Shown here piece after piece: positions 1-11,700 of a DNA stretch of 64,000 nucleotides. The notes under the pieces are model-generated. The model had not been told where the DNA came from, ran no database searches, and was given only the letters and a program-made list of their open reading frames with translations. Position numbers and translations under genes: made by a program. Each line of letters opens with the position of its first letter. Position 1 is the first letter of the stretch. Origin of the DNA: Gossypium raimondii (lineage: Eukaryota; Streptophyta; Magnoliopsida; Malvales; Malvaceae); assembly GCF_025698545.1 (NCBI RefSeq), contig NC_068569.1, forward strand, positions 11,098,001-11,162,000, given 5' to 3'.

Positions 1-772
1 AAATCACAAAGATTCGATTTGGATGTCACTTTTACTACTTGCTTTTTGTCTTTTCCTTTTAACTTAAGTTTCGGTAAAAAAATTGAAAGTAAATAGTAAA
101 AAGCAAAATCATAATTGACTAGACATGAATAAATGGCTAAAATGTAGTAAAATTTCCATCATGCTTAAAAAATCGAAAAGACCATGGTTTCTGCATCAAT
201 GAAAGTCTTTTTTCCCCCCTAAAAATATATTGTTCTGGTGGATAAAAAGAATTTTTTTCAAAATATCAAAATTAAGAAACAAGCAAACTTAACATTTATC
301 GAAGGTCAATTTCTCCTATCTTTTGAAGAATACTTATGAATGAGTTAATCCCAGCCAAAATAGCTGAAGACTAAGTCAGGTTGCCAGGCAACAGAGAACT
401 ATGGCCAGGCATCTTTGAACAAAGCTTCCTCAGATCATTAAAACAGGAACATGATCATAGGAAAAACCACTAGTCAACCCACCATTTACAGACAATTGAT
501 GCAAAGAATGAACTATAAAATGGAAAACGGAGATCATGCTACCCCACCCACCAAGGCTCAATGAAGGTAAGACAAATTTCTTTGCCAACCACATCAAAGA
601 CCTTGGTTGATCAAACCATGTAAATTGAAGATTTCTCCGATGTGGACTCAAACATATTTGATTAAAAGACCCCAACTTACAACAACATAGGAATAACAAT
701 GAAGATGAAAGATTATTTCAAATAGACAGAAACTGAAAACTGAAAAATATATACATTCCATTAAACACTTAC
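1..772 (-). other. Intron of the PHL-like gene
   Basis: Follows the donor GTAAGTG after the exon ending at 773. No conserved PHL coding sequence is visible here. A minus-strand open frame at about 430..699 resembles no family I know and is probably chance. Confidence 0.6.
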
Positions 773-1792
773 TGAGAAGAGAGTTTCAGAGGACCTATCA
801 TATGGATGCTTTGGAGCATCCGGAACAGTATGCAAAGCCTCCTGAAAATTCAACAATTGCTTTAACTTAAAGTGACTTGCAAGGTAGAAACAAAAGAATC
901 TGTCATTTTAGCAAACAAAAGATAGAACCTCTTGGGGCTTTCCAATAGAATAGCCATCTGGGTAAAGATTCAAGGTGAAGGAAATCTCATGATCTGCAAA
1001 AACAAGGAAGAACAAACAAACCAACGTACAATTCAAACATTATCAACTATCTGGAGAGCAGAAAATGAAAACAAAACCCAAACTACTTTTGAGGTTTTGA
1101 GTCTAACCTGAAGGAACACGAACCGTTTCATCAGAATTAATTGATTGAAACACCCCAGGAACACGCTCAACGCCTTCAACATCACCCTGGACAGATCAAC
1201 ACAAAAAAATCCATATAATCAGACAATATCACAAAAAAGAAAAGAAAAGAAACTAATTTATTTTCTCTATTCTTTTCTCTAATTGTGGGATGTGAATCAA
1301 ACTAAGAAATTATACTAAAATCAGAAGTTATGCCAATTATTAAGGAAATTTAAGAAAAAAAATTAAAACTATACAAACCTCAACTACAGTACCTATTTTA
1401 TTAAACACTTCAGCAATTCAATATATCCCTAGCTTCTACTTCTATCACCAACCAATAAGTAAAAATCTAGTTATACAGAATAAAAGTACAATTATAATGA
1501 TTGTATTTTTTTAAAAAGTGAAAGTGGTAGCAGCAGCAGGATCTGTTCAGCAAAACAAAGAAACAGACGCGGAATTATCCTTCCATCAAGATTTCTCCTT
1601 TTTAACAATAGTTTATTTTTCTATCAACAACGTAAAGAGCCAATGGGTAAATATAGAAATTACCTGGAGCTTTCTAGGCCGTGAGCTCTCTTTAGAATTC
1701 TCGGAGACAACATCAACTGAAGCCTCCGATTGAAGACAATGCTTAGACTTGTACCTAGTACCGGTTTTTGAAACCTTAAACGAAACACCCAT
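773..1792 (-). CDS. PHL: PHL/SPT20-like protein, N-terminal part (partial gene)
   Basis: 5' part of a gene that leaves the window on the left. Exons on the minus strand are 1664..1792, 1108..1186, 929..993 and 773..841, all with GT-AG borders and consistent phase. The product starts MGVSFKVSKTGTRYKSK and continues with VSFTLNLYPDGYSIGKP-type sequence (here ISFTLNLYPDGYSIGKP) and HPYDRSSETLFS. From memory these match the N-terminus of Arabidopsis PHL (PHYTOCHROME-DEPENDENT LATE-FLOWERING), a large nuclear protein with an SPT20 domain that links phyB to flowering; SPT20 proteins are also SAGA subunits. The start is fixed by the conserved MGVSFK. About 114 codons are visible. The next expected exon (conserved GRLPGDILDDIP) is not present down to base 1, so the following intron is longer than 770 bp. 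Family assignment is strong; the exact orthologue is an inference. Confidence 0.87.
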
Positions 1793-2559
1793 GTAAAAAC
1801 TATTCTCTACTGTATCAGAATTAAACCATGAGAAAATTGACCTTCAAAGGGTTTTTGTTTGGATCAAGAGAAAATTAGGAAAATATTGAGACTTCACACA
1901 ATTAGGAACCCAGATTGCGTTTTTCAGTAAATAGTCGAGAAAAAAAATATTAACAAATTCGTAAAAAGTAAAACTTGGTGGGTATTAATGAAATAATATA
2001 AGGACGTGTTTGGATGTGAAAAAAACCGAGGAACTTAAAGGAAGACAATTTTTGGGGGAAAAAGAAAGAAAGAAAAAAACCCATAGTGAAACAAATGTTA
2101 ATAAGTTCTCCTGATGCGACCAAATAGTTTCTAAACTCAGAATCCTTTCTGAGAATCCCAACTTAGAAACTGTGTTAAAAAGAGCAATTGCATTTTATGG
2201 GGAAGACAAAGAGATAGACCTTGGTCCGCTTCTGACTTATACCCGAACAAACGACCCGATTTTACATGAATTTTTCATACCCAAGCCCAACCCTTTCAAT
2301 AATATTGATTTTAGGATTTGAATTTACTTCAAATTATTGGAGAAGAAATTCATTCTAATACTTTCCATCACTTGTGGATAATTTTGTTTCGTTTCGATAA
2401 ATTACATATTTTTTATATTAGAATTTTTATCATAAGCATATATGTCACAGATCGCGGTTCAAAATTTGTGGTTATTGTGCGCAGAATAACTCATAGAGGT
2501 CAATTTATTAAATTGACCCATTTGACTTACATAAATTAACCTGTGGAATACGTGGAGAA
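1793..2559. other. 5' flank of the PHL-like gene
   Basis: Upstream/5' UTR region of the minus-strand PHL-like gene, AT-rich with A-runs and GAAAGAAAG tracts around 2060. No coding sequence or clear element seen. Confidence 0.5.
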
Positions 2560-2830
2560 ACTCATCTACAGTAAAACTAGAATTATCAACGTAAATAATA
2601 TAAATCCTAAAGGGATAAGATTATATAGAGTTTAAATATCTTAACACTCTCATTTGTAGATAAATTTTAATATTGAGAGTCAATGCAACTCAAATTGTAT
2701 TGTTGATTTTGGAGACCTCAACTATAAATAGAGATTTTTTCTGTTCAGATTGCGAGACAGGAAGTCTAGTCCTGTGACATATACATGTGAAAATCATATA
2801 TTTAGAATAAAGTCATATTACTTTTAATTT
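2560..2830 (+). mobile_element. Possible LTR fragment with TATA box
   Basis: Contains CAACTATAAATAGAG near 2720, about 30 bp ahead of a GC-richer stretch with CCTGTGACA, followed by AATAAAGTC near 2810. A TATA box followed by a polyadenylation-like signal within about 100 bp is typical of the promoter/R region of plant LTRs. No matching second LTR, primer binding site or target duplication was found, so this is tentative. Confidence 0.3.
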
Positions 2831-3599
2831 GATTTTTATTTTATTTTAACATTATACATATTCCATATGTTATTATGATTAATTATTTTTAAATTATATG
2901 TTTCATTATTTATTATATGTTATTTTTTGAACACACATCTATCTTCTAAATTTATTATTTTTTCATACATACGTATGTGAAAAGATTTCATAAAATTTAA
3001 AATTTAATTAAAATATATAACATTAATTATAAAATTGGAAAAACAACATATTTGGATAATATTGTGAGATTGGGTTAAATCTAATTTTTTTAAATAGTTA
3101 AAAGCTTGTTTCATCTTTCTTTGAATTCATTTTTTTAATGACGGATCATTTATGCTCTTTTGATATAATATATAGGAGGAAAATATAATTTAACGATTCG
3201 AACTCACGTCCTCCTGCATTGACAACAATACTCATACAATTTTAAATAAATCAATAAATGTATTCACATTACAATTTTTAACACTTAGTACTTCTCATTT
3301 TAAACATTTATTTTCACTTTTAAGTAAATTACTATTCTATTCATTGCCCTTTTAAATTATATTAGATAATTTGTTTTAAGCATAACTTAATTATTATATG
3401 TATATTACAATTTATACGCCTTTTTTTTAATTAATCTTTCTCATAATATTTTTCATAATAAACTTCTTTTTATTACTTTTAATTATAATATTTTTTCATA
3501 AAAATTAAAATTAAAAACTATATCACACATTCGAAGTTAAAATTCAATTAGGCACTTTATTTATATTTTAAAATAATGTGAGATTTTTAGGGTTTAGAG

Positions 3600-4270
3600 G
3601 AAAATTATTTGTAATAAAATAATTAAGTATTCATAATTATATAAATTATAATTTAAGTAAATAATAATCAATGTTGCAAGTATATAATTTAAGAAGTTAT
3701 CAAATTCTACAATTTCATGAAAACATTTTTTTTAATTCACCATAAAATTACATACACTATTTATTGCAAATATATTATTAATTTCTGTTTTCTTGATATC
3801 AAACTTAAACATTTTAAAATAAAAAATTAATTAAGTCTAAATTACTGATATAATTACAATAATAAAATATTTTCATATTTCGTAATTGTATAAATTATAA
3901 TTTTAGTACATAATAATTAATGTTGCAAACGTAATTCATGTATATAATTTAAGTTATTATCAAATTCTACCATTTCATGAAAACATATTATTTAATTTTC
4001 CATAAAATTACATGCACTATTTATTGTAATTATATTATTAGTTTTTTGTTTTATATAATTACAAGAGAAAGTGTGATTAGTACAATTCAATTCAAACCAA
4101 CGGTAAACACCATGCCTATCATGCCAACATACGAGGTTCATTAATTTTTATTTTCTCAAAATCAAATCTAAACATTTTAAAATGAAAACTTAATTAAGTC
4201 TACAACTCAATATCAACCCGTGCACATGGATATGCATATAATTAGTAATATAATTACAATAATAAAAGTA
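3600..4270. repeat. Diverged local duplication in AT-rich DNA
   Basis: A block at about 3655-3870 is repeated at about 3905-4265. Shared phrases include CAAATTCTAC, ATTTCATGAAAACAT, CCATAAAATTACAT, CACTATTTATTG and TTAATTAAGTCTA, then ATATAATTACAATAATAAAA, in the same order and orientation. The second copy carries an insertion of roughly 100 bp. Function unknown; probably an old tandem duplication. Confidence 0.6.
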
Positions 4271-4440
4271 TTCATATTATTTATAAATTTTATTTAATAT
4301 ATTTTAATTAAACATAAATTAATTGGTGGATACGGGTATACAATAAATTAGTAATATATTTGCAATAAGTAATTGATAATTCAAATTTCATACCATCTCT
4401 ATTTTCATCTTCTACTGTTAAATTTGTATTGTTAAATTAG

Positions 4441-4960
4441 TAATACTCTAGTTGCATTATACCAGTTGACCACCAGTTTGAGGGAATTGATACTTTACAA
4501 ACATGCCACCAGATTTTGCAGACCACGTCCAAGGTATCAATAACACAGGTATGTATGTATGTATGTATGTATGTATGTATGTATGCATGTATGCCTTGCC
4601 TTTGCTCATCTTATACATCAAACTGCACTTGTCTATAAAAGAGCATGCAAACAAGACATTGAAAAGCATCTTAGATGTTGTGCACCATCTCTGCGATTGC
4701 AATATCCATGCTAGACTGATATTTGGTATCTCGGTTCCAGATAGTAAAAGTCACCAAGTTCTTGTTCTTTTCTTTGATGTTAATCAAAATCTGATTCGAT
4801 ACAGTTATAACAGAAGGCACTCAAGAAGAGAATTGCACTCGAAATTGCGGCGAGATATAGGAGGCTTGTGTTAAGAGAATGATGTAAGAACAAGAACTTA
4901 AAAGTTTGTACCCGGAAAACTCAATGTGAGCATCAAGAAGCTTCTAAAAGGGCAGAACAT
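4441..4960. other. Unidentified lower-AT island
   Basis: Stands out from the AT-rich flanks by its higher GC and mixed composition. A plus-strand frame of 123 codons (4503..4874) runs through the microsatellite, but most of its start is repeat-encoded and I recognise no domain on either strand. It could be a decayed gene fragment, an old UTR or a repeat piece. I assign no function. Confidence 0.3.
4549..4592. repeat. (GTAT)n microsatellite
   Basis: About eleven tetranucleotide units of GTAT with one GCAT variant near the end. Directly visible. Confidence 0.95.
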
Positions 4961-5222
4961 ATATAGTATTGAGTGATTCCAGGCTTTGTTGGAACAAGGT
5001 TTTGGAGCTAACAATAAAAAAGGGTATTATATTACAGGGTCGCCACCTGATTTGAGCTTCTCGAAATTTTAGTTCATTGGAATTTGGTTTAATGGTCTGT
5101 TTTGCTCCTGTTTTATTATTGGAGATTTTATTTATCCGCTGAATAATCAGAATTATAATGAATGACATGAGTGTTATTTTTATAAAATTCTAAGGTCATA
5201 TGCGTCCTCCATTGCACATACT
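4961..5222. other. Upstream region of FLU
   Basis: Promoter-proximal region of the FLU gene with no coding sequence recognised. TATATAAA lies at its right border. Confidence 0.45.
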
Positions 5223-5230
5223 ATATAAAA
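5223..5230 (+). promoter_or_regulatory. TATA box of the FLU gene
   Basis: TATATAAA about 40 bp before the FLU start codon. A start site about 30 bp downstream would leave a 5' UTR of only about 15-20 nt, so transcription may also start further upstream. Confidence 0.5.
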
Positions 5231-5269
5231 CACATCGCTTTGGGGAAAATCCAACTTTTATCCAAAGCA

Positions 5270-7736
5270 ATGGCAAAGATAATCCATTTCTCTTGCTTCC
5301 TCACTCGCCCATGCTCCCTTCCATCTCCACTCTTCCGCAGAACCCAATTTCCTGGTCAGTAATCACTTCATCTTCTCATTTTTGTTTTACTCTTCTTTGC
5401 TTTTTAATGTAAGCTTTGGGTTTCTTTTTAATTTAGCAATATGCTCTTCATTCATGTATTTATCCCCCAAAAAAACTGAATTTTGAGGCAAAACTGGATA
5501 TAAATGTGACGTTTTGAAATGGGTATTTGAAGAATGATTAAATAAGGGATGGAAAAGTTTCAAACAGTGACTCAAATGACTTATAGAATTGAGTTAATGG
5601 TGGAGTGAACTGTGATTGTATAATAATCTCGGAGTTAAAATTTTAGCATCTTTTGTATGTAAAGTAGGAAACTTTGGACAATCCTTTGAAGATGTTAATG
5701 GAGCAGTTGAGATTCATCATCTGTTGCGAGAAAGGGGTAAACAGTCCTTGCTACGCTGCCAAATGCCAGAGGGAAAGAGGGTCTTGGAGCGGATTTCATC
5801 ACATTATGACGAGTTAAATGCACTTGAGGTATGATGGTGAGTCCTCTGGACAGCTTTATTTGCTATTATTATTTCTGATCCTGGTTATTTGATATGATTC
5901 TAGCAAAGTCCAAGCAGTTAGCTTCTTATTTTAAGTTTATTTGATATGATTCTAAGAATCTAAGCTACGCGATCACCTTTAGGCTAGAGAATATATATAT
6001 TGTTTGGACATGATAAGATTTATAGAATGCTTAAATTTCAATAATTGTAGTTCAAGATAGATCCCTATGCCTAAACTACTTGTATTTTGGCCATTTATGG
6101 TGTATCAAGTCACTCTTTGAAAATTAACATGATTTTCTCCTTTTTCACTCAACTGTTCTAATGGATTGAAGTTGATGATGCTGGGACAGGGAGGATTTTG
6201 GTTAAGAGTCCCGGTGACAGCATTTCTTGCCGCCAACATTTTGATATTTACTGCTCCTATGAAAGCCCTGGCAGAAACTTGTGAAGCTGATAACTCCTTT
6301 TTCAACATGCCTTTACTGCTATTTGTAGCCCTTATTGGTGCCACAGTTGGAGGTATCTTTTTACTTAGCCTCATCTTTGGTTCTGGTCCATAATGGCATG
6401 CCACTTTGTGTGCTTTTCAAATGAACATACAGCAATTCAAATACATCCAGCTATTGACGTTTTTCGTTGTTCAAACTGTATTTGATGTGCTTGAAGAAAT
6501 TGTTATCCTAAAATACCTAGAACTGGATTGATCCCAACATATCATGAATAGAGATTCTAAATGGCCGATTTAAAATGTTAGAAAACTTGTCTCGTGCAGA
6601 AGCCTAGAAATAAGATAGCTGTTTTCAGTTGGGAATACCAATTTGAAATGGGTGACTGAAACATCTAACTACACAATTTCCACTTTTAAACACAGGAATC
6701 TATTCTGAGCAGTCTATATAACTAATGAAAATGAACTTTCAATGCCTTGTTTTACATTATGTTGGACTTTTTTTGTTTTTGATCATCCACAATTTGCACC
6801 TTAGGATTGCTTGCACGGCAGAGGAAAGGGGAGCTGCAGCGAGTGAATGAGCAGCTGCGCCAGATCAATGCTGCTCTAAGAAGGCAGGCTAAGATAGAGT
6901 CATATGCTCCCAGCCTGAGTTATGCTCCCATCGGTGGTAGAATATCAGAAAAGGAAGTAATTGTCGATCCAAGAAAGGAAGAGTTGATTTCTCGACTGAA
7001 GAGCGGGAAGAACTTTTTAAGAAATCAAGAACTTGAGAAGGCTTTTCTAGAGTTTAAGACAGCACTGGAGCTTGCTAAGAGTCTAAAAGATCCTATCGAG
7101 GAGAAGAAGGCTGCCAGGGGTTTAGGTCTGTATCTTCTCCATTTATTTGCCTGTCTAGTCTCTATTCCTAATTTAGTATGGTAAAATGCTTATGGTTTGA
7201 GCCAAACCAAGTGGCCAAAGAGAGATAAGGATTATGATACCTTATGGAATTCCCTTGGATCTGTGTGCATCAATCTATTAGATACTCAGAGAAGTGACTT
7301 CATTATGAATCTTATATTTGGTATCAAAGGAAATCCCATGTCGCTTTTTTGTACCAAGTGGCAGTGCTAAAGCATAAAGCGATGAATCGTAAAGCCCTTA
7401 AAACTTGTACCAGCTAATTAATTTATGTGTTTCTTTCTGGGGAGTGATGCAAAAAACTTCTTTTCTTACAGCTGGGATCCCTTTCCATGAAGGGTAGCAG
7501 AAACTTTTAACATTTAAGTTTGATTGATTTCAGGTGCCTCGTTGCAAAGGCAAGGCAAATATCAAGAAGCCATTCAATACCACTCAATGGTTTTAGCAAT
7601 ATCTGATCGAGAAGGAGAAGACTCTGGAAATACAGAAGCTTATGGAGCAATTGCTGACTGCTACACCGAGCTAGGAGACCTTGAGAAAGCAGGGATTTTC
7701 TATGACAAATATATTGCTAGGTTGGAAACAGACTAA
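5270..7736 (+). CDS. FLU: FLU, chloroplast TPR regulator of chlorophyll synthesis
   Basis: Exons 5270..5354, 5647..5828, 6190..6352, 6805..7125 and 7534..7736 join to 954 nt (317 residues), close to Arabidopsis FLU. FLU is a plastid membrane protein that represses tetrapyrrole synthesis in the dark by binding glutamyl-tRNA reductase through its TPR domain. Seen here: a Ser/Phe/Arg-rich N-terminus fitting a transit peptide; hydrophobic segments at about 97-117 (ending in an ALAE cleavage-like site) and 129-147; then LLARQRKGELQR and a charged coiled-coil stretch (VNEQLRQINAALRRQAK); then TPR repeats from about residue 190 (GASLQRQGKYQEAIQYHS, AIADCYTELGDLEKAG); and the typical C-terminal ARLETD. 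All introns are GT-AG. The exon 2 acceptor is uncertain: 5647 (T-rich acceptor) or 5668, both in frame. Retaining intron 3 would give a short protein ending at 6393 without coiled coil or TPRs. Confidence 0.93.
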
Positions 7737-8743
7737 TGAAGCTGCATAATCCACCAGTTCTACCACCTTTTAATGTATTTCTAAATAATTATAGAGACTA
7801 TAGACAGCTTGCTGACATCTCCTTTTCTCCCATTTTAGCATTACTGTTGTTAGTTGCTAAGTGCAGTCTTTCAGGCACTGAAATTGATTTTGTTGGATAA
7901 TGCATTGTAACTCATGTTTCTTCCAAAGAGAATACCCATTTCACTTTCCCCTTTTTGTTTCCTCCAATCTTCGGCATCCCCGTTTGCTCGGATTCTGAGA
8001 TTCTGAATTTTTTAATGATTATTTGATTAAATCATGCATCAAGGGCATTACAGCTGGAATGCTTCCTTTACTTAATGCAACAGAAAATGCCCGTCAATTT
8101 GTCAATCCCCGGCCAGTTGGTGCCCCATCAGCTCTGAAATGTTCGAGCGCAATTATGACATATGAGTCTCCTCACTCTGTGTATATCTTACGTGGATTTT
8201 ATCTTGTTCCTTGAAGATTTTAGTTCAACTTGTGTCTGATTCTTTAGTTCAACTTGCGTCTGATTCTTCGTTCAATGTGTACTGTATTGATTAAATTTTG
8301 CATTATAATTAATCGAACTTTTTACAAGTACAATTAAAACAAACTCACTCAAACAACGTATCGTAAAACTTTAGTCTTCAGTACCTAACATTGCCCAAGA
8401 TGAAAATGTTTAAATTCCAAACAATATGACGAGAAAAGAAGAAATACTAAATACGTAGCAGTCGATTCCAGAGAAAGCTATAAATATGCTTTATATATAT
8501 CCAATGAAACAGTCGGTACCGTATCAAACATATAGGAGAGAATACATTAAAAAGCTTTCCTAGCCGTGTTTAAAACTCAATAAACATAAGTAAAGATGGA
8601 TACAATAGGCAAACATATGCTATAGATAAAAGCAGGATGCAGCTTCACTGCTAAAAAAAGCCTCCTAAATCTTATGCTTAAGAACTCAAATAAAACCTGC
8701 AAATGCAGGAAATAAGGATATTATCACACAAACTCTATCTTTA
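7737..8743. other. Convergent 3' region of FLU and UBP1
   Basis: Holds the 3' UTRs of the two convergent genes. A direct repeat of TTTAGTTCAACTTG/CGTCTGATTCTT lies near 8217-8270. A 63-codon frame at 8023..8214 resembles nothing known and lies in the likely FLU 3' UTR. Confidence 0.5.
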
Positions 8744-11700
8744 TTACTGATAGTACAATAGCTGCTGGGCAGCAGCAACATTCTGGAACCCACCATCATA
8801 TATAGCCTGGCTTGCTCCAGCAGCACCCACTCCCATTGCTGCTTGCTTCAGAGGATGCTGTCCCTGAGGGTGCATTAGAGCATGAACGCCACCCATTTTG
8901 CTCATGGCAAGTTGCCTTTCATAAGCTAATAGGTCAATCGCTGAAAGGCCCGGTAAAGGTGCAGCTGCAGGTGGGGGAAGTGGGTTTGAACTTGTCCCCG
9001 GTGGTGTAGGTTTGCTGCCCCAAGAGCACTTAAGAAACAAATTCAACATGTCAATTTCTCATTATCCCAGGACCAAAGTTTTTTATTTTAAATGGAAGCC
9101 ACCAAAATAACTATGAGTTCGTAGACACGCAAGATTTTTCTTTCCTTTTTTTTCATATTTGAAAGTAATAGACAAGCAAGATTGTATCCAAAGAACATCA
9201 ACCATCCAGAACAGTCATCCAACTCATTTTAGGAGATTTAAAGGTCAATAATGCTAATGAACATACTAAATTATGCACATAATTTCCAACATATCCTCCA
9301 AAAACTTCAAATATACATATTGTATTACATATTTACATTTCTCAAAACAGTATCCAAATTCTGAGAAAAACAGTGAACAAACCTTAATTTGCTTGCCACA
9401 TAAAAATGACTGAGTGTTCCCCATCTGAATAGCCAAAGCTGCCCCAGCATGAGTACTGTATCTCACAAAGCCAAAGCTTTTGTCACGCTGGACCCGAACC
9501 TCCTCAATCACCCCAGCACCAAGTGCGTGGAAGTGACGGTGGAGTTCAAGTTGGGTGACCTGCAGGAATAAAAAGTAATTGTTTAATTGGACAACCTAAA
9601 ATGTTCCTTTAAAGAATGATTCTCAGAACACAAGTCCAACTCTCCAATATACTTCATTACAAGATGGGGGTTCTAGGGGTCCATATATCGAAGAGACTTC
9701 AAGATCATACCGTCATGGGTTGTGATGCTTGCATTGTTAGGTAAAAAACCAAATATTCTTTTTATTTAGCTGAGTTTCAAAAAGACATGGAGAAATTTAT
9801 AAAATTTAGTATTCTACATGTATAGAAAATGAGATCTCCTAAAAGTGTTAAAAAGGCCCATTTTACTTTTTCTATGTAAAGTAAGCTCACATAATGCTTG
9901 GTAACACCCATTTTGAAACCAATTTCCATGTGCAAAATAATAATTAGAAGAGCTGTTGCATATAGTTACTTGCCTCTGGAGCAAGATTGCCCACATAAAC
10001 AGTAGTATATTGAGGATTATTCTCAGGAGCCTCATTATTGGTGGTCTCTTTACCATCCTCTGCATGTCAAGGTAACAGATGTAAGTTTATTTCCCATTTG
10101 GCACAAATTTGAAGATCCATAAAAGGTAAAAAAAAATACTAATAATTTGAGTTATTGAACAAAGTAGCTTTTGATGTGAATGTTTTTAGAGAATCTTGCT
10201 ACAACAAACATACCTGATGAACCATTGGTAAGTTCAACGACACTTTTGGCATCAGAGCTTTGCTTGTCATCATTGCTACCAGCACCTTTTGTTGCCCAGT
10301 TACAACGGATCTGTCGACTGCCAAGCCACTTTCCTAGAAAAATAAATCAAAAGCACATTTGAATTTTTACTGCAATTTGAATAACAGCAATTCATGCAAG
10401 TGATCATTTGTCTAAAAAGTAGTACTAAATACAATTATTCCAACTCGGCCAAAATATTCTAATGAATCAATACTCTACACGGAGATTTTACAGGAAAAAA
10501 AAATTCATGAAAGAATAAAAGGGAAAAGAAAAGGGAAGACTTTTTGCACAAGAACTTCAGCAACATATTAAGAACACTCTAAAGCATGAAAGATATAAAA
10601 TAAAAGTTTTGAAGCTAACAGCTTTATTTGATGAGGCAAAAATCTTACCACTTAAGTCATTAATTGCGCTTTGTGCATCCTGAACAAAGGGGAAAAAAAG
10701 GTCAATAACAATAGACAAAACAACATTATAACGGAAGAGGAAGGGACAACAGAACCTTAACCAAGGAACAGTACCTGCTGACTGCGGAATGAAACAAACC
10801 CAAATCCTCTTGAACGCCCAGTTTTCTGATCCCACATAACCCTCGCATCCCTGAATCAGTTAAGACATCAAATTTGTTAATTCTAAAACTAATATATCAC
10901 TACTGTAAGCAGCACAAAAACATTAATCAAGGTTTACTAATAAATTTGACCATCCTTATAGCTTAGACATTCACTTTTAATAAGTTAGATTAGTGGCAAT
11001 GTGTTTATTTAAATCAAGATCAACAAGAAAAAAACACACTTACGAACAACTGTGATAGACAGAAAAGCATGCATACAGCATTGCATCAGTAACCTCAGGA
11101 CTGAGATCCCCTACAAAAATGTTAAAATGACCTGCACCAATTTGGATAGTACCAAACAGTATAATTACGAAAAACAAAATTCAGTGCATTGTGAATATTC
11201 TTGAGCAAAATTTTCTAAACAAGATAATGTGAAAACCTGATGTATCCTCTCTCTGACCACTAGCATATGCCCAATTGACCTTGATAGGCTGTCCAAATCT
11301 GCAGATTACAGGATATGATGTCAAAACAGACTCAAAACAAAGTAAAGAGGAAAACATTAAAAGTTAATGCTTACAAATGCCTTCCATTTAGAGACAATAT
11401 AGCGAGAGCAGCTGATCGACGATCAAAGTAGTGGACGAATCCGTATGATGACTGTTCCAGTAGGAGGAGAAAGAAAATTTGTCAATCATCTGACAACAGT
11501 ATGTGAATGGAAAAGGGAGATAAAGTCAAGAAACCATTGCTCAATTAGTGCACCCTCACAGCTTCATAAAGGGAAAAAAAAGAAGAGGGAAAATCTTGAA
11601 AATAATACCTTTTCCTTTCTGATAAGCTTGCAACCTTCAACAGGACCTGTACTTGCAAAAACCTCTTGAAGTAGTGGTTCAGTCACTTGTGAATGGATGT

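Noticed and set aside
430-699. 89-codon minus-strand frame near the left edge
   Set aside because: Lies inside the PHL-like intron, has no recognisable domain, and no splice sites join it in frame to the neighbouring exon.
1518-1733. Plus-strand frame opposite PHL exon 1
   Set aside because: Antisense to a well-supported exon and without a domain.
4503-4874. Frame with a Met-Tyr-Val-Cys repeat
   Set aside because: The repeated peptide is encoded by the (GTAT)n microsatellite; the rest shows no family similarity.
8023-8214. 63-codon frame after FLU
   Set aside because: No domain and located in the expected 3' UTR of FLU.
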